Source: Candidatus Kaiserbacteria bacterium (GTDB lineage: Bacteria > Patescibacteriota > Minisyncoccia > Phycocordibacterales > Phycocordibacteraceae). Taken from it: 42,882 nucleotides of DNA. This document shows, piece by piece, positions 30,193 through 40,341 of the stretch. Position numbers and translations under genes: made by a program. The notes under the pieces were generated by a model. That model searched no databases. It had not been told where the DNA came from and saw nothing but the letters and a program-made list of their open reading frames with translations. How positions within the stretch are numbered: position 1 is the first letter of the stretch; each line of letters starts with the position of its first letter. The stretch lies in the NCBI GenBank assembly GCA_026396675.1, contig JAPLWI010000008.1:1-42882 (forward strand), written 5' to 3'.

Positions 30193-30857
30193 AAGTCAGT
30201 GCCTCGCATAGTTGCGCTTGTTTCTACCACAAATGGTTGGATCTTATTTTTTGGACCGTAGGAGACAGTACCGGAGATAATAATAGTGACATATGGTTGA
30301 GAAATATCACTTGATGGGGCGCCGGAAACAATAAATGTGAGTGAAGTAACATTTACTACTGGATCGGTAAGTACAACATCATTTTGAGTGATGGAGCCAT
30401 TACCATTACTGTCAACAGAACGCTTATAATTTATCGTTGCACCACTTGCATTTACCACAGAAAAACTGGTGCAACCAGAACAATTTAAGCCATCATTGTA
30501 ATCCGTGCCTGTACGAATCGTGCGCGTCATTGTCTCAAGTGCAAAAGAAAGATTATCGATGCCTGTCGCCATTCCCTGCGCTTGCCGTGTAATGCCGATC
30601 ATCATAATGTATGCGCCTGAAACAAGCGTCATGATGAGCGCGAAGAGTCCGACAGCGACCATAAGTTCAATAAGCGTATACCCAGACACCCACCGTGCCG
30701 TCGGAATTCTCCGCGCTTCGCGCAACGGCACATTGGGTGTATGGGTATAACCGCGAGTTTTTTTCATGGGCATTGTGTGGCGTTCGCAGTTATTTGTCCT
30801 GATGACGCGACCGAAACATATTTTTCGTCTCCCTGTGGCGACATGACCACAACGCAT
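30189..30857 (-). CDS. Prepilin-type minor pilin (PilW-like); true start probably internal
   Basis: GYTLIELMVAVGLFALIMTLVSGAY. Confidence 0.85.
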   Translation of the reverse strand: MRCGHVATGRRKICFGRVIRTNNCERHTMPMKKTRGYTHTPNVPLREARRIPTARWVSGYTLIELMVAVGLFALIMTLVSGAYIMMIGITRQAQGMATGIDNLSFALETMTRTIRTGTDYNDGLNCSGCTSFSVVNASGATINYKRSVDSNGNGSITQNDVVLTDPVVNVTSLTFIVSGAPSSDISQPYVTIIISGTVSYGPKNKIQPFVVETSATMRGTDL

Positions 30858-31354
30858 GCCTTTGCATATGAAGAATTATATCCGTTTATGTGCGCATCAG
30901 GGTTTGGGCGTGAGAATACGACGTCAAGCGACGAGATATTACACGACGTATCCGCACAGATTTTACTTATGGTGATGCCATTGTTGAGCGTGTAGGTTTG
31001 TACCGGAGGAGCATCCCCAGCAGTATAAAGACCGTCCCCTAGCTTGCAGTCCGGGGGCATATTCACACAAGACTGGCCGTCTGATGTGTCGGCAAAAAGT
31101 ATAAACGAATTCCCTGTTTGGAAATGCACCCCGTATCCGGCATTTGAGATCGTGTTCGCTGCACGGCTGCCAAGACCATAATTCTCAGCATTACGCAAAG
31201 TTAGAGCGATATCATACGCCGTATTCGTAAGGACAAGCGTTTTATTAAACGAACTCTGACTTGTAAGAACTATCGACATAATGATGCCGATAATCGCCAA
31301 CACAACCAAAAGTTCAACTAATGAAAAACCTCGACGAAAAGAAATGGATTCCAT
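30764..31354 (-). CDS. GspH/FimT-like minor pilin
   Basis: RRGFSLVELLVVLAIIGIIMSIVLT. Confidence 0.85.
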   Translation of the reverse strand: MESISFRRGFSLVELLVVLAIIGIIMSIVLTSQSSFNKTLVLTNTAYDIALTLRNAENYGLGSRAANTISNAGYGVHFQTGNSFILFADTSDGQSCVNMPPDCKLGDGLYTAGDAPPVQTYTLNNGITISKICADTSCNISSLDVVFSRPNPDAHINGYNSSYAKACVVVMSPQGDEKYVSVASSGQITANATQCP

Positions 31355-32082
31355 TGGATAAAATATGCGAGAAGGAAGCCAGCCGCGAGAAATGGCGCGA
31401 ACGGCACCTCAATTCCCATTCTAGTTCCTCGAGGCCTCGACAACAATATGACAATGCCGATAATTGCACCAATCCAAAACGAAAAAACGAAACCCGGAAA
31501 CGCGGACGAGCCGGTGAGAACCGCTAGACCAAATGCAAATGGCGTATCTGCGAGACCCATCGCGCGTCCGCGCGAGAAAAAGTGAATGAGTGCGAGAAAA
31601 AGTGCGATACAAAGAGCGGCCAGAAGTGTTGAATAAAATGCGGCAAGAGACGGTGCGAGCAAAAAACCAGTTATTGAACCCGCCACTACGAATGTCGTGA
31701 GAAGCGTCGGCGGCAATATCTGATGAACTAGGTCGTAAAGCACAAGTGCGAGAAGCGCTCCGAGTGAAATGAACATGCAAAACAGCGCCATTCCGAAACC
31801 GATTTTCAAATATGATAGCGTGAAGAGCCCTCCGAGCAGGATTTCAGTCAATGGTGATACGAAAGAAACGCGCGCGCTGCAGCAGCGCGCGCGACCACGC
31901 GAGGCGATGTAAGAGATAATCGGAATGAGAGAGAGCGGCGTGAGTAGCGAATCACATGCATCGCAACGAGAACGACCGGTGAGAAATCCCTGCCCAGTAT
32001 TGAGCCGTGCGACGATTACCCCGACGAAACTCGCGATGATTGCGCCAAGTGCAAATACTATGACGATTGAAAATATCTCCAT
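31318..32082 (-). CDS. pilD: Prepilin peptidase / leader methyltransferase
   Basis: ASFVGVIVARLNTGQGFLTGRSRCDACDSLLTPLSLIPIISY; multi-TM; flanked by pilins. Confidence 0.9.
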   Translation of the reverse strand: MEIFSIVIVFALGAIIASFVGVIVARLNTGQGFLTGRSRCDACDSLLTPLSLIPIISYIASRGRARCCSARVSFVSPLTEILLGGLFTLSYLKIGFGMALFCMFISLGALLALVLYDLVHQILPPTLLTTFVVAGSITGFLLAPSLAAFYSTLLAALCIALFLALIHFFSRGRAMGLADTPFAFGLAVLTGSSAFPGFVFSFWIGAIIGIVILLSRPRGTRMGIEVPFAPFLAAGFLLAYFIQWNPFLFVEVFH

Positions 32083-32103
32083 ATAAAATTAAGTATAACG
32101 TAA

Positions 32104-32129
32104 CACGACCCCGCCAAGGCGGGGTCGTG
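32104..32129. terminator. Strong hairpin between pilin and pilD
   Basis: CACGACCCCGCC-AA-GGCGGGGTCGTG. Confidence 0.65.
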
Positions 32130-32151
32130 CATTTCCGCATATTTTTATCGA

Positions 32152-32607
32152 CTAGCAGTGCGTGGCAGTAGCACCAAGCGCTGATTCTGTAGTTGTTGAC
32201 ACTCCAGTACTATCAACACAGAAGTATGTTCCCTGCGTCGCAACAAGTGCCGCTGACACTGCATATGCAGCGCCCTTGATGGCTACATTGCAGGTTATCG
32301 TGCCGTTATTGTTTGCCTTCAGAGCTCCTGCAATCTGATTTTGAATAGTCGTGTCGGCGATAACTGTGCTGGCAGCGCCAGCCGCAGTGCAGTCGCTTAC
32401 GAGCGCAGCATTGGTGCCGTAATTGCCGTTCGTGGTGTTGTAGATTGCGGCCTGCGTCCTAATACCATCTAGATCGGACATAACAGCGGCATCATTGCCC
32501 TTGGAGCGGGCGGTGTTAAGCGAAGCCAATACAACAGCCGACAAGATACCAATTATTGCGATGACGACGAGAAGTTCAATAAGTGTAAAACCGCGTGATT
32601 TTTTCAT
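32152..32607 (-). CDS. Type IV major-pilin-like protein
   Basis: MKKSRGFTLIELLVVIAIIGILSAVVLASLNTARSKG. Confidence 0.93.
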   Translation of the reverse strand: MKKSRGFTLIELLVVIAIIGILSAVVLASLNTARSKGNDAAVMSDLDGIRTQAAIYNTTNGNYGTNAALVSDCTAAGAASTVIADTTIQNQIAGALKANNNGTITCNVAIKGAAYAVSAALVATQGTYFCVDSTGVSTTTESALGATATHC

Positions 32608-32635
32608 GTTATTTTGATTAATTAATTATTTCTAA

Positions 32636-33115
32636 CTACGGGCATACCAACTGAGGACTTGGCATGGCAGCAGTCACTTGCTTCGATGTACCTGCCGAAT
32701 CCACGCACCAATATGCTGACGCTGGTGCAACAAGCTTTATTGCAAAAGAGTATTGTGTCGTCGAACTATCACAAATTATCTTAGCGGTATTAGCCAACTT
32801 CTGTGCATCAGTTCCAGAGCCGCCACTTGCAGTCACTGCAGCAACAAGAGCTTTTGTGATTACCGAGTCGGCCCACATAGTACCAGTTGTTGCAGCGCAT
32901 GTCGCTTGGGCAGTTCCATAGGTATTGCTAGTGTTACCGTAGAAAATCTCTGCCTGCGTCGCAACAGCCGACGCATCAGACTGAATGGCAGCATCTTGAC
33001 CCTTCGAGCGAGCGGTGTTAAGCGATGCAAGAACAACTGCTGACAAAATACCGATGATAGCGATGACTACGAGTAATTCGATGAGCGTAAAGCCCAGTAA
33101 ACGATTTTTGTACAT
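32636..33115 (-). CDS. Type IV major-pilin-like protein (paralog)
   Basis: LGFTLIELLVVIAIIGILSAVVLASLNTARSKGQDAA. Confidence 0.93.
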   Translation of the reverse strand: MYKNRLLGFTLIELLVVIAIIGILSAVVLASLNTARSKGQDAAIQSDASAVATQAEIFYGNTSNTYGTAQATCAATTGTMWADSVITKALVAAVTASGGSGTDAQKLANTAKIICDSSTTQYSFAIKLVAPASAYWCVDSAGTSKQVTAAMPSPQLVCP

Positions 33116-33190
33116 AAATTATAATATGCGGTTAATAGATAAATTGTACGCCGTTTAAACCTCCGCAGGAACAGGGCTGTGGATAGCGGA

Positions 33191-34396
33191 CTAAATTGAA
33201 CCTGCGAGGTTGTAGATCGGGAGAAGAACCGCGGCCAGAAGGACGCCCACACCAAGGCCTAGCATAACGATCATAATCGGTTCAATAAGCCCAACGAGTG
33301 TGTCAACGGCATTCGTTACTTCGCGGTTATAGAATTTCGCAAGTGTGGTGAGAATCTTCCCGAGCTCGCCGGATTCTTCACCAACCTTTGTCATTGCGAT
33401 CATAATGCTCGGCATTTCTGAATGTTTGGCAAATGCATCAGATATAGAAGACCCGCCTTTTACATCTGCCCCGACTTCAACAAGTACTTTGTTGTATACA
33501 GCATTGTCAACTACTGAACCGGTGATTTCAATGGCCTCAATAACTGAAACACCGGAGAGAAGCATGGTGGAAAAATTGTCAGCGATGCGCGAGAGATAAA
33601 GTTTCGTATACAAGTCGCCAATATAGGGCACCGACAATTTCAAGCCGTCGAGAACGAGCTTCCCATGTTCGGTCTTACTAAGACGCCATGCATAGAATCC
33701 AGCCCCGGCAAGCGCGATGAGTACGAAGATTCCATAATTGACCAGAAAATTTGAAAGCCCGATAACAATGGCTGTGTAAATCGGTACTTCTTGACCAGAA
33801 TCAAGCAATATCGCGCTAATCTTCGGGATAACCATTGTCAACATCAGCGCCATAACACCGAAGAATACAGCGACGACGAAAATCGGGTAAATAAGTGCGT
33901 TTTCGGCTTTGCTGACGATATCGTAGGAACGATCGAGATAATCGGCGAGATACGAGAATGTCTCAGATAATTTTCCTGATTCTTCACCAGCGCGAACCAT
34001 ATTTACATAGAACTGAGAAAAGGCCTTCGGATGGCGCGAAAGCGCTTTGCTAATTGGGCTTCCTCCTTGGATATCATCTCCGACTGAAGAGAGGACAATT
34101 GCTAGTTGCTTATTTCCAACTTCGGCGGCAAGCAGACGGAAGATGCGAAGCGATGAAACCTGTGCTTCAAACAATGTCGCTATCTGACGCGAGAGAATGA
34201 CAATGTCTTTGTTGGAAATTCTACCAAAAAATGGCAATTTGAAATCAAGCACAGAATGTTTCTCAGCCGATTCGATTATTGAGACGATAAGGTTTCGCCT
34301 CTGGAGCGCGGAGACGGCTACTTCCTGAGAAGGTGCCTCAATGGTTCCATCCCGTTCATGTCCATCCTGATCAATTGCGTGGTATTTAAAGAGCAT
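33191..34396 (-). CDS. pilC: Type IV pilus inner-membrane platform protein PilC
   Basis: T2SF domains, AGEESGKLSE and VGEESGELGKIL repeats. Confidence 0.94.
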   Translation of the reverse strand: MLFKYHAIDQDGHERDGTIEAPSQEVAVSALQRRNLIVSIIESAEKHSVLDFKLPFFGRISNKDIVILSRQIATLFEAQVSSLRIFRLLAAEVGNKQLAIVLSSVGDDIQGGSPISKALSRHPKAFSQFYVNMVRAGEESGKLSETFSYLADYLDRSYDIVSKAENALIYPIFVVAVFFGVMALMLTMVIPKISAILLDSGQEVPIYTAIVIGLSNFLVNYGIFVLIALAGAGFYAWRLSKTEHGKLVLDGLKLSVPYIGDLYTKLYLSRIADNFSTMLLSGVSVIEAIEITGSVVDNAVYNKVLVEVGADVKGGSSISDAFAKHSEMPSIMIAMTKVGEESGELGKILTTLAKFYNREVTNAVDTLVGLIEPIMIVMLGLGVGVLLAAVLLPIYNLAGSI

Positions 34397-34414
34397 ATTA
34401 AAAATTTAAATATT

Positions 34415-35476
34415 TCAAATGTAATGCTCAAAGGTTTTTGGATCCGTTGCGTGTTCGTATGCATGTTCAACGGTCACTTCCCCTCGCTTCACGAGTTCCG
34501 CGAGCATACGGTCCATATCGATCATCCCCGACTGCGAAGAGGTCTGAATTACTGCGCCAATTTCGTGAGTGCGCCCATCGCGGATTAGTGTACTCACGGC
34601 ATTATCATTAATTAGAAGTTCGTAAGCCGGAATGAGTCCGCCGGAGATACGCGGAATGAGACGTTGGGAAAAAATACCGGCCAATGAGCCCGCAAGCTGA
34701 ACGCGCACTTGACTCTGTTGCTCGGCAGGAAACATATCAATAATGCGGTCAATGGTCTGCGCGGCGTTGTTAGTAAGGAGAGTGGAAAGAACGAGGTGAC
34801 CGGTTTCGGCAGCGGTTACCGCCGATGAAATGGTCTCGTAATCGCGCATCTCCCCGACCATAATGACATCAACGTCTTCGCGGAATGCACTCTGCAGTGC
34901 AGAATGGAAATCAGGGGTGTCGATATGGATCTCGCGCTGATGAATCATTGATTTCTTCTGTGTGAAAAGATATTCAACCGGATCTTCAATAGTAAGAATA
35001 TGTTCCGCGCGCGAATCGTTGATGCGATCAATCATCGCCGCGAGCGTCGTTGATTTCCCCTGCCCCACCGGCCCCACACAGAGAAAGAATCCTTGTTTGC
35101 GCTGTGTAAAGACCTCAAGCACGGACGGTAGATTCAACTCAGAAAATGTCCGGATCGCGTGTGGCACGAGTCGTAATGCAAGAGATGTTGTTCCCTGCGC
35201 ATAATAACCATTGACCCTAAAGCGAATATCCTTCCCGTGTGCATAGGAAAGATCAATGGTCTGGTTTTCTTTAAATGAATTCCAGCGATCTTCGGGAACA
35301 ATACTTTTAAGCATTATTTCAGTTTCTTCACTTGTGAGTGGTGGGTACTTCGTTATTGGAATTAGAGCACTCGCGACGCGAATCATTGGCGATCCGCCAG
35401 CGTATAAATGGAGATCCGATCCTCCTTCTTTAACGACGAGGTCAAGAAGTTCTCCGAGTCGTTTATCAATAGCCAT
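34415..35476 (-). CDS. pilT: Twitching motility ATPase PilT
   Basis: GPVGQGKSTTLAAMID, EDPVEYLF, REDVDVIMVGEMRDYETISSAVTAAETGHLV. Confidence 0.95.
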   Translation of the reverse strand: MAIDKRLGELLDLVVKEGGSDLHLYAGGSPMIRVASALIPITKYPPLTSEETEIMLKSIVPEDRWNSFKENQTIDLSYAHGKDIRFRVNGYYAQGTTSLALRLVPHAIRTFSELNLPSVLEVFTQRKQGFFLCVGPVGQGKSTTLAAMIDRINDSRAEHILTIEDPVEYLFTQKKSMIHQREIHIDTPDFHSALQSAFREDVDVIMVGEMRDYETISSAVTAAETGHLVLSTLLTNNAAQTIDRIIDMFPAEQQSQVRVQLAGSLAGIFSQRLIPRISGGLIPAYELLINDNAVSTLIRDGRTHEIGAVIQTSSQSGMIDMDRMLAELVKRGEVTVEHAYEHATDPKTFEHYI

Positions 35477-35481
35477 AACCT

Positions 35482-35886
35482 TTAGTGACTCGCTGCATTC
35501 GACGAATTTACTTCTATCGTGCGCAATGTCTCGGCAAGTACTTCAGAAGGAATTGCGGAGGCCTTTATGATATATCCGTCAACAGCAAGTTGTTTCGCTT
35601 TCTCAATGTCGGTGTCCTTCCCTTGATTTGAAAGAATTATAATTTTTGACTTTTTCGCGAGATTTTCCTTCCGTATTGTTTCGAGCGCACCAAAACCGCC
35701 AATGCCTGGCATGATTAGATCGATAAGGATTGCATCGGGTGCAGCAATATCTGTTTTCCGGAGTGAAGCCAAAAGATCTTCCCCGCTTCCGAATACGCTT
35801 ACTTCATGCCCGGCATTTTTAAACTTTACCGAGTAGAGATCGAGAAGAAATCTGTCATCATCAACGAGATAAATGTGGTAAGCCAT
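35482..35886 (-). CDS. Response regulator receiver-domain protein
   Basis: YLVDDDRFLLDLY, ILIDLIMPGIGG, KIIILSNQG. Confidence 0.9.
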   Translation of the reverse strand: MAYHIYLVDDDRFLLDLYSVKFKNAGHEVSVFGSGEDLLASLRKTDIAAPDAILIDLIMPGIGGFGALETIRKENLAKKSKIIILSNQGKDTDIEKAKQLAVDGYIIKASAIPSEVLAETLRTIEVNSSNAASH

Positions 35887-35913
35887 AATCAGGATAGTAT
35901 ACTACATTCTTCG

Positions 35914-37725
35914 TCAACTCTTTTCCTCATCTGGAAAAAGTTCGCCGCCAAGAGTATTAATTTCTTCAAAAGGTATTTCGCCTCTGAGCGCCTTCACAAT
36001 CGCATCTTCGCGCATTGTTAGCATGCCGCTTGCGCGTGCTGCAGCGTAAATTTTTTCTTCAACCGGTTCTTTCAGCACTATTTGTTCAACATTCTTGTTC
36101 ATGCGGAGGATTTCGAAGACGGCGGTACGACCACGTGTCCCATTTGGACATTCAGCTGTCGAGCTCGCATGATAAAACTCCTTAAATGGTGGTAAGGCGC
36201 TTTGGAATTCTTTCGGCAGGTCGGCGAACTCTCGGCCGAGAAATATTTTGATGCTGTCGGTAATGGGAAATGGCTTCCCTGCATTAGGACAAAGTTTTCG
36301 GACGAGTCGTTGACCGATGACTGAAACGAGAGTCGGCGCGATAAGAAATGGATCAACGCCCATGTCGATGAGGCGCGGAATCGCACCGGCCGCGGTATTG
36401 GTATGGATAGTGGAAAACACGAGATGGCCGGTCAAAGCCGCTTGAACGGCAAGTGCGGCGGTTTCTTTATCGCGAATTTCACCAACCATAATGACATCTG
36501 GATCTTGGCGAAGAATGGAACGAAGTCCGTTAGCGAAGGTATAACCAATTTCTGGCCGTACTTGGCTCTGAGAGACGCCGGGAATCTCGTATTCAACAGG
36601 ATCTTCAAGCGAAACAACATTCGCGGTTTCGCGGTTGGTCTCAGAAAGCATCGCGAAAAGAGTTGTTGATTTACCCGAACCGGTCGGCCCAGCAATAAGG
36701 ATAATACCGTAAGGCACTTTCATCATTTCTCGAACATCAGCGAGATTTTCTGCGGTAAATCCAACTGATTCTAGAGTCGTTGTATTGGCTGATTGGTCTA
36801 GGATACGCATCACAACCTTCTCACCGTATTCTGTCGGGAAAGTTGAAACGCGGAAATCAATGCGTCGTTTTTCAACACTTGCCGAAAAACGGCCATCTTG
36901 TGGCTTTCGCTTCTCATCTAGACGTAATTTCGCGAGTATCTTGACGCGTGCAACGACTGCCTCGTGTACCTTTGCTGGCAATTCCAGAGAAGTATGCAGA
37001 TCTCCATCCATGCGAAACCGAACTCGCGTCTTACTCGGTGACGGTTCAATATGGATATCGGATGAATGCCCTTCAATAGCGTATCGCAATATTGTTGAAA
37101 CGATTTTCGTCACTGGAGCGTCTTCTTTCAACGATTCATGCGGGCCAGTAAGCGATTCTTCGCTTAATTCCGGTATATCTACTGAAGTTGCTAATGTCTC
37201 TTTCATCTGCTGATGCATGTTGGGAGACGTATTTTTATCGGAAGGTGCGCTTTTGGCGGACGTATCTATTTCATATTCAGAAAGCGCCTTACCAATTTCG
37301 CCTGAAAGATTCTGATATGCATCAAGTACGCGGTCGAAGTCCTGTTTTGTGATGAGAAAAATTTTATATGGGATGCCGATTTTGCTGGAAATAAACTGAA
37401 GTGCGTCAAGTGCTTCAATATTGTCCGGATCTGTAATCCCGACTTCTAGCGCGCCGTCGACTATATCGAGCGGTACGAATCCATAATGACGCGCCGAATC
37501 AATCGGCACATAACTGAATACTTGTTGATTGGCAGGAGGATCACCGAGTAATCGCGTCGGAAGTTCGTATATCTTGCCAGCTTCCTTGAGTGCATCAGCA
37601 AGAGAAACATTGTGCTCGGCAAGCACTTCATCAAGCGGTCGTTTCTTCACGAGTTCCGCTTCTACAATCGCGCGATCGCTCGCAGAAAGAAATCCTTTGT
37701 CAACAAATAGTCCGAGAAGATTCAT
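35914..37725 (-). CDS. pilB: Type IV pilus assembly ATPase PilB
   Basis: GPTGSGKSTTLFAMLSE, LEDPVEYEIPGVSQSQV, RQDPDVIMVGEIRDKETA. Confidence 0.95.
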   Translation of the reverse strand: MNLLGLFVDKGFLSASDRAIVEAELVKKRPLDEVLAEHNVSLADALKEAGKIYELPTRLLGDPPANQQVFSYVPIDSARHYGFVPLDIVDGALEVGITDPDNIEALDALQFISSKIGIPYKIFLITKQDFDRVLDAYQNLSGEIGKALSEYEIDTSAKSAPSDKNTSPNMHQQMKETLATSVDIPELSEESLTGPHESLKEDAPVTKIVSTILRYAIEGHSSDIHIEPSPSKTRVRFRMDGDLHTSLELPAKVHEAVVARVKILAKLRLDEKRKPQDGRFSASVEKRRIDFRVSTFPTEYGEKVVMRILDQSANTTTLESVGFTAENLADVREMMKVPYGIILIAGPTGSGKSTTLFAMLSETNRETANVVSLEDPVEYEIPGVSQSQVRPEIGYTFANGLRSILRQDPDVIMVGEIRDKETAALAVQAALTGHLVFSTIHTNTAAGAIPRLIDMGVDPFLIAPTLVSVIGQRLVRKLCPNAGKPFPITDSIKIFLGREFADLPKEFQSALPPFKEFYHASSTAECPNGTRGRTAVFEILRMNKNVEQIVLKEPVEEKIYAAARASGMLTMREDAIVKALRGEIPFEEINTLGGELFPDEEKS

Positions 37726-37729
37726 TCAT

Positions 37730-38044
37730 TCATTCACCACTGACGCCGGAAACGGCGGCAAATGGGTCAAGACGACCGATTGTCTCTGGAGATACCGGCG
37801 TAGTGATGTCAACCAACGCGTTAAAGCGTGCATCAGAAAAAATGCCGATATTGAATGAAACCGGTTGTAGCTTGCTCGCCAGCGTCCGGAATCGCGTCTG
37901 CGCCTGATTCACTGTTGTATCGGCTGACAACGGAGGTTGATTCCCCGTCCCCATGAAGAAATACCAATAAGCTCCCGCGGCGAGGGCAAGTGTAATGATT
38001 ATGATAATCAGTGTGTTGGATTTCATAATTCTTAATGCAACCAA
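37730..38044 (-). CDS. Small membrane protein in pilus operon
   Basis: N-terminal TM; between pilB and pilO. Confidence 0.65.
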   Translation of the reverse strand: MVALRIMKSNTLIIIIITLALAAGAYWYFFMGTGNQPPLSADTTVNQAQTRFRTLASKLQPVSFNIGIFSDARFNALVDITTPVSPETIGRLDPFAAVSGVSGE

Positions 38045-38598
38045 TAAAGGCGTATCTTCATCTCGTAGGAATATACGCCGGTTTCGGAACCCTTCACGAC
38101 AATATCTCGGACGTCAAGAAGGCGCTGGCTTTTTTCAACTCCATGCAAGAAGTTCTGCAACGAAGTGTAGGTGCCAACCGCCGAGAGAGATAACTCCGCC
38201 GAAGTTAGCGGGCCGGCCGACGCTGTGGAAGACGTCCCGGGAGTGGTGGCACCTGAGGATTTGGAGGACTTGGCATCTGTCGTAATGTCAATATTGGAGA
38301 GCGATAATCCGTTTCTGGCGGCAAGAGCATTTAAGTCAAGAATAAGCCCAACATTATCTACCGAATCGGGTAAAAACGTAGTGAGCCGTGCGAGATCCGC
38401 CTGATTAATCTTACTTCGTTCTGAAGCAAGCTTATTTTGTTGCGCGTCATATTCTTTTGCGGCTGCGAGCGCCTGATCGTCAGAGGCAATGGCGGCTTTG
38501 GTTGCGGCAATTGAATCGGACCATTTTGGATTTATGTACATGAAAAATATACCTACAGCGATCATGAGTGCGAAGACGGGAAGGATGCGATTGTTCAT
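38032..38598 (-). CDS. pilO: PilO-like pilus assembly protein
   Basis: N-terminal TM, coiled coil, position after pilN. Confidence 0.75.
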   Translation of the reverse strand: MNNRILPVFALMIAVGIFFMYINPKWSDSIAATKAAIASDDQALAAAKEYDAQQNKLASERSKINQADLARLTTFLPDSVDNVGLILDLNALAARNGLSLSNIDITTDAKSSKSSGATTPGTSSTASAGPLTSAELSLSAVGTYTSLQNFLHGVEKSQRLLDVRDIVVKGSETGVYSYEMKIRLYWLH

Positions 38599-39176
38599 AG
38601 CGAGAAGGTGATCATTTTCGGATCAATCGTGGCAGTAAGCTTGAAAGATACGGAATTGTCTTTTGCTTTCACAACAATATTTGAAAAGATTGCGTCTTTT
38701 ATACGGCCATCATGGGCGAATGCTGTGGAAGCGGCGGCGAGCGCGTTGAAATTTTTAGCGGTGCCCGATCCTTCAAAAATTACTTTCCCATTATCGCCAA
38801 CCGAGAGATGCAGAGAAGAAAATCGGATTGTGGCGGGCATAATTTTCTCAAGTGAAGAGAAAAATCCAGAAAATGCGACATGACTGGAAAGTAGGTCTTT
38901 CCCATAAGTAAGGCGATCGCGTAATCGTATAAAACTATCAACTGATGCGAGGTCGATATTTTGTTCGGCCTTCGTGAGTTCGGCGTCTTTCGCGGATTGT
39001 CTATTTATGAGAATTTGATTGTAAAAAAACACGACGAGAGCAAGCACGAAAACGGTGCCGAGAACCGAATATGCAATGAAACCGAAAGCGCCAGTAAAAT
39101 TAGAACGAAACTTTTGCGGCGTTGCAGACGCAGGCCTTGGCACGAACGAAGTCGGTATGGTGGGAGGAAAGTCCAT
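38595..39176 (-). CDS. pilN: PilN-like pilus assembly protein
   Basis: Single TM plus periplasmic domain; between pilM and pilO. Confidence 0.75.
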   Translation of the reverse strand: MDFPPTIPTSFVPRPASATPQKFRSNFTGAFGFIAYSVLGTVFVLALVVFFYNQILINRQSAKDAELTKAEQNIDLASVDSFIRLRDRLTYGKDLLSSHVAFSGFFSSLEKIMPATIRFSSLHLSVGDNGKVIFEGSGTAKNFNALAAASTAFAHDGRIKDAIFSNIVVKAKDNSVSFKLTATIDPKMITFSL

Positions 39177-39237
39177 TTTATTTCAGTATACGATACTCGC
39201 GCAAGTATAGCGCGGTGCCTCTGTGCAAAACATTTAT

Positions 39238-40323
39238 TTAAATCTCTTCGAGCTTTCGGAGCGCGAGACCGACGGCGACTGCGAACTCTGGGCCAATTCC
39301 TTCAAGAACTGAATGCATAAATGCTGGTGCTTCGGTTTTCGCAAAAGGATTCGCGACTTGCACCTCTATCGAGAAAATATTTTTTGCATACGAACCGAGT
39401 TCCTTAGTCACTCCGCCGCCGCCGGTAAGTATGATTGAAGTAATTGATTTCTTATGTTCCGTCTCATACTGCATAAGAACGCGCTTCGCCTCGGCGAAAA
39501 TCCGCGAAAATACAAACTCTGGAGAACCGCGCGTACCTGTGCCGTCAATTCCCTCTTCTTTCTTCAACATTTCGGCACGAGCAAGGGAGACGTTACCAGA
39601 GACAGAAATAGCACGTGTAATATCTTGGCTTCCGGCGTTTATGGCGTGCGAAAGAGCTACAACACCACGTTCAACGACGTAGGTCTTCGTCGAAGAGGCA
39701 CCGACATCAAGTACCATAACCGGCTTTATATGTTCTTCAACAACCGCACGAATAGTGCTGAAAATCTCAATCTCGTAGAAACTCGCGGAAAGTCCGGCAC
39801 CAGAAATGATGCTCTGAAGCGATGTGATTTCGTCGTTGTGGACTGCGACAAGGAGCACTTCAACTTTCTTCCCCATAGTTTGCTGATTTTGGACTGGCTC
39901 TGACGGACTCATTTCAGGCACAATGAACCAATCGAGTTGAACTTCACTTACCGGTACGGGAATATATTTCCGCGCCTCAAGTTCAATAATGGTTTTTTGT
40001 TCTTTTTGATCTTCGCGATATGGCAAATCAACCAGTGTGAGCAGAGACCGTGCAAACGGAATTGAGACACCGCAACTTTTGGTCGTTACTTTTGCTTCGC
40101 GCAAGAGATCTTTTAGCGTTTCTGTAATCTGTTCGACAGAAAGATTCGTTGATTGTCCGACTTCTCCTCCGCCGTAGGGACCGAGTGCGAGTTCGCCATA
40201 TGTCTCTAGCACTGCTTTCCCGTGATTCTTACGTAGTTGTACAACCTTCAGCGATGACGAGCCGATGTCAATACCGACAACGCTCTTTTCTTTCTTCGCA
40301 AAGAGATTGCCTAGGAACGACAT
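39238..40323 (-). CDS. pilM: Type IV pilus assembly protein PilM
   Basis: MSFLGNLFAKKEKSVVGIDIGSSSLKVVQL; actin-like ATPase motifs. Confidence 0.94.
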   Translation of the reverse strand: MSFLGNLFAKKEKSVVGIDIGSSSLKVVQLRKNHGKAVLETYGELALGPYGGGEVGQSTNLSVEQITETLKDLLREAKVTTKSCGVSIPFARSLLTLVDLPYREDQKEQKTIIELEARKYIPVPVSEVQLDWFIVPEMSPSEPVQNQQTMGKKVEVLLVAVHNDEITSLQSIISGAGLSASFYEIEIFSTIRAVVEEHIKPVMVLDVGASSTKTYVVERGVVALSHAINAGSQDITRAISVSGNVSLARAEMLKKEEGIDGTGTRGSPEFVFSRIFAEAKRVLMQYETEHKKSITSIILTGGGGVTKELGSYAKNIFSIEVQVANPFAKTEAPAFMHSVLEGIGPEFAVAVGLALRKLEEI

Positions 40324-40341
40324 ATAATAGAATATTACCAT

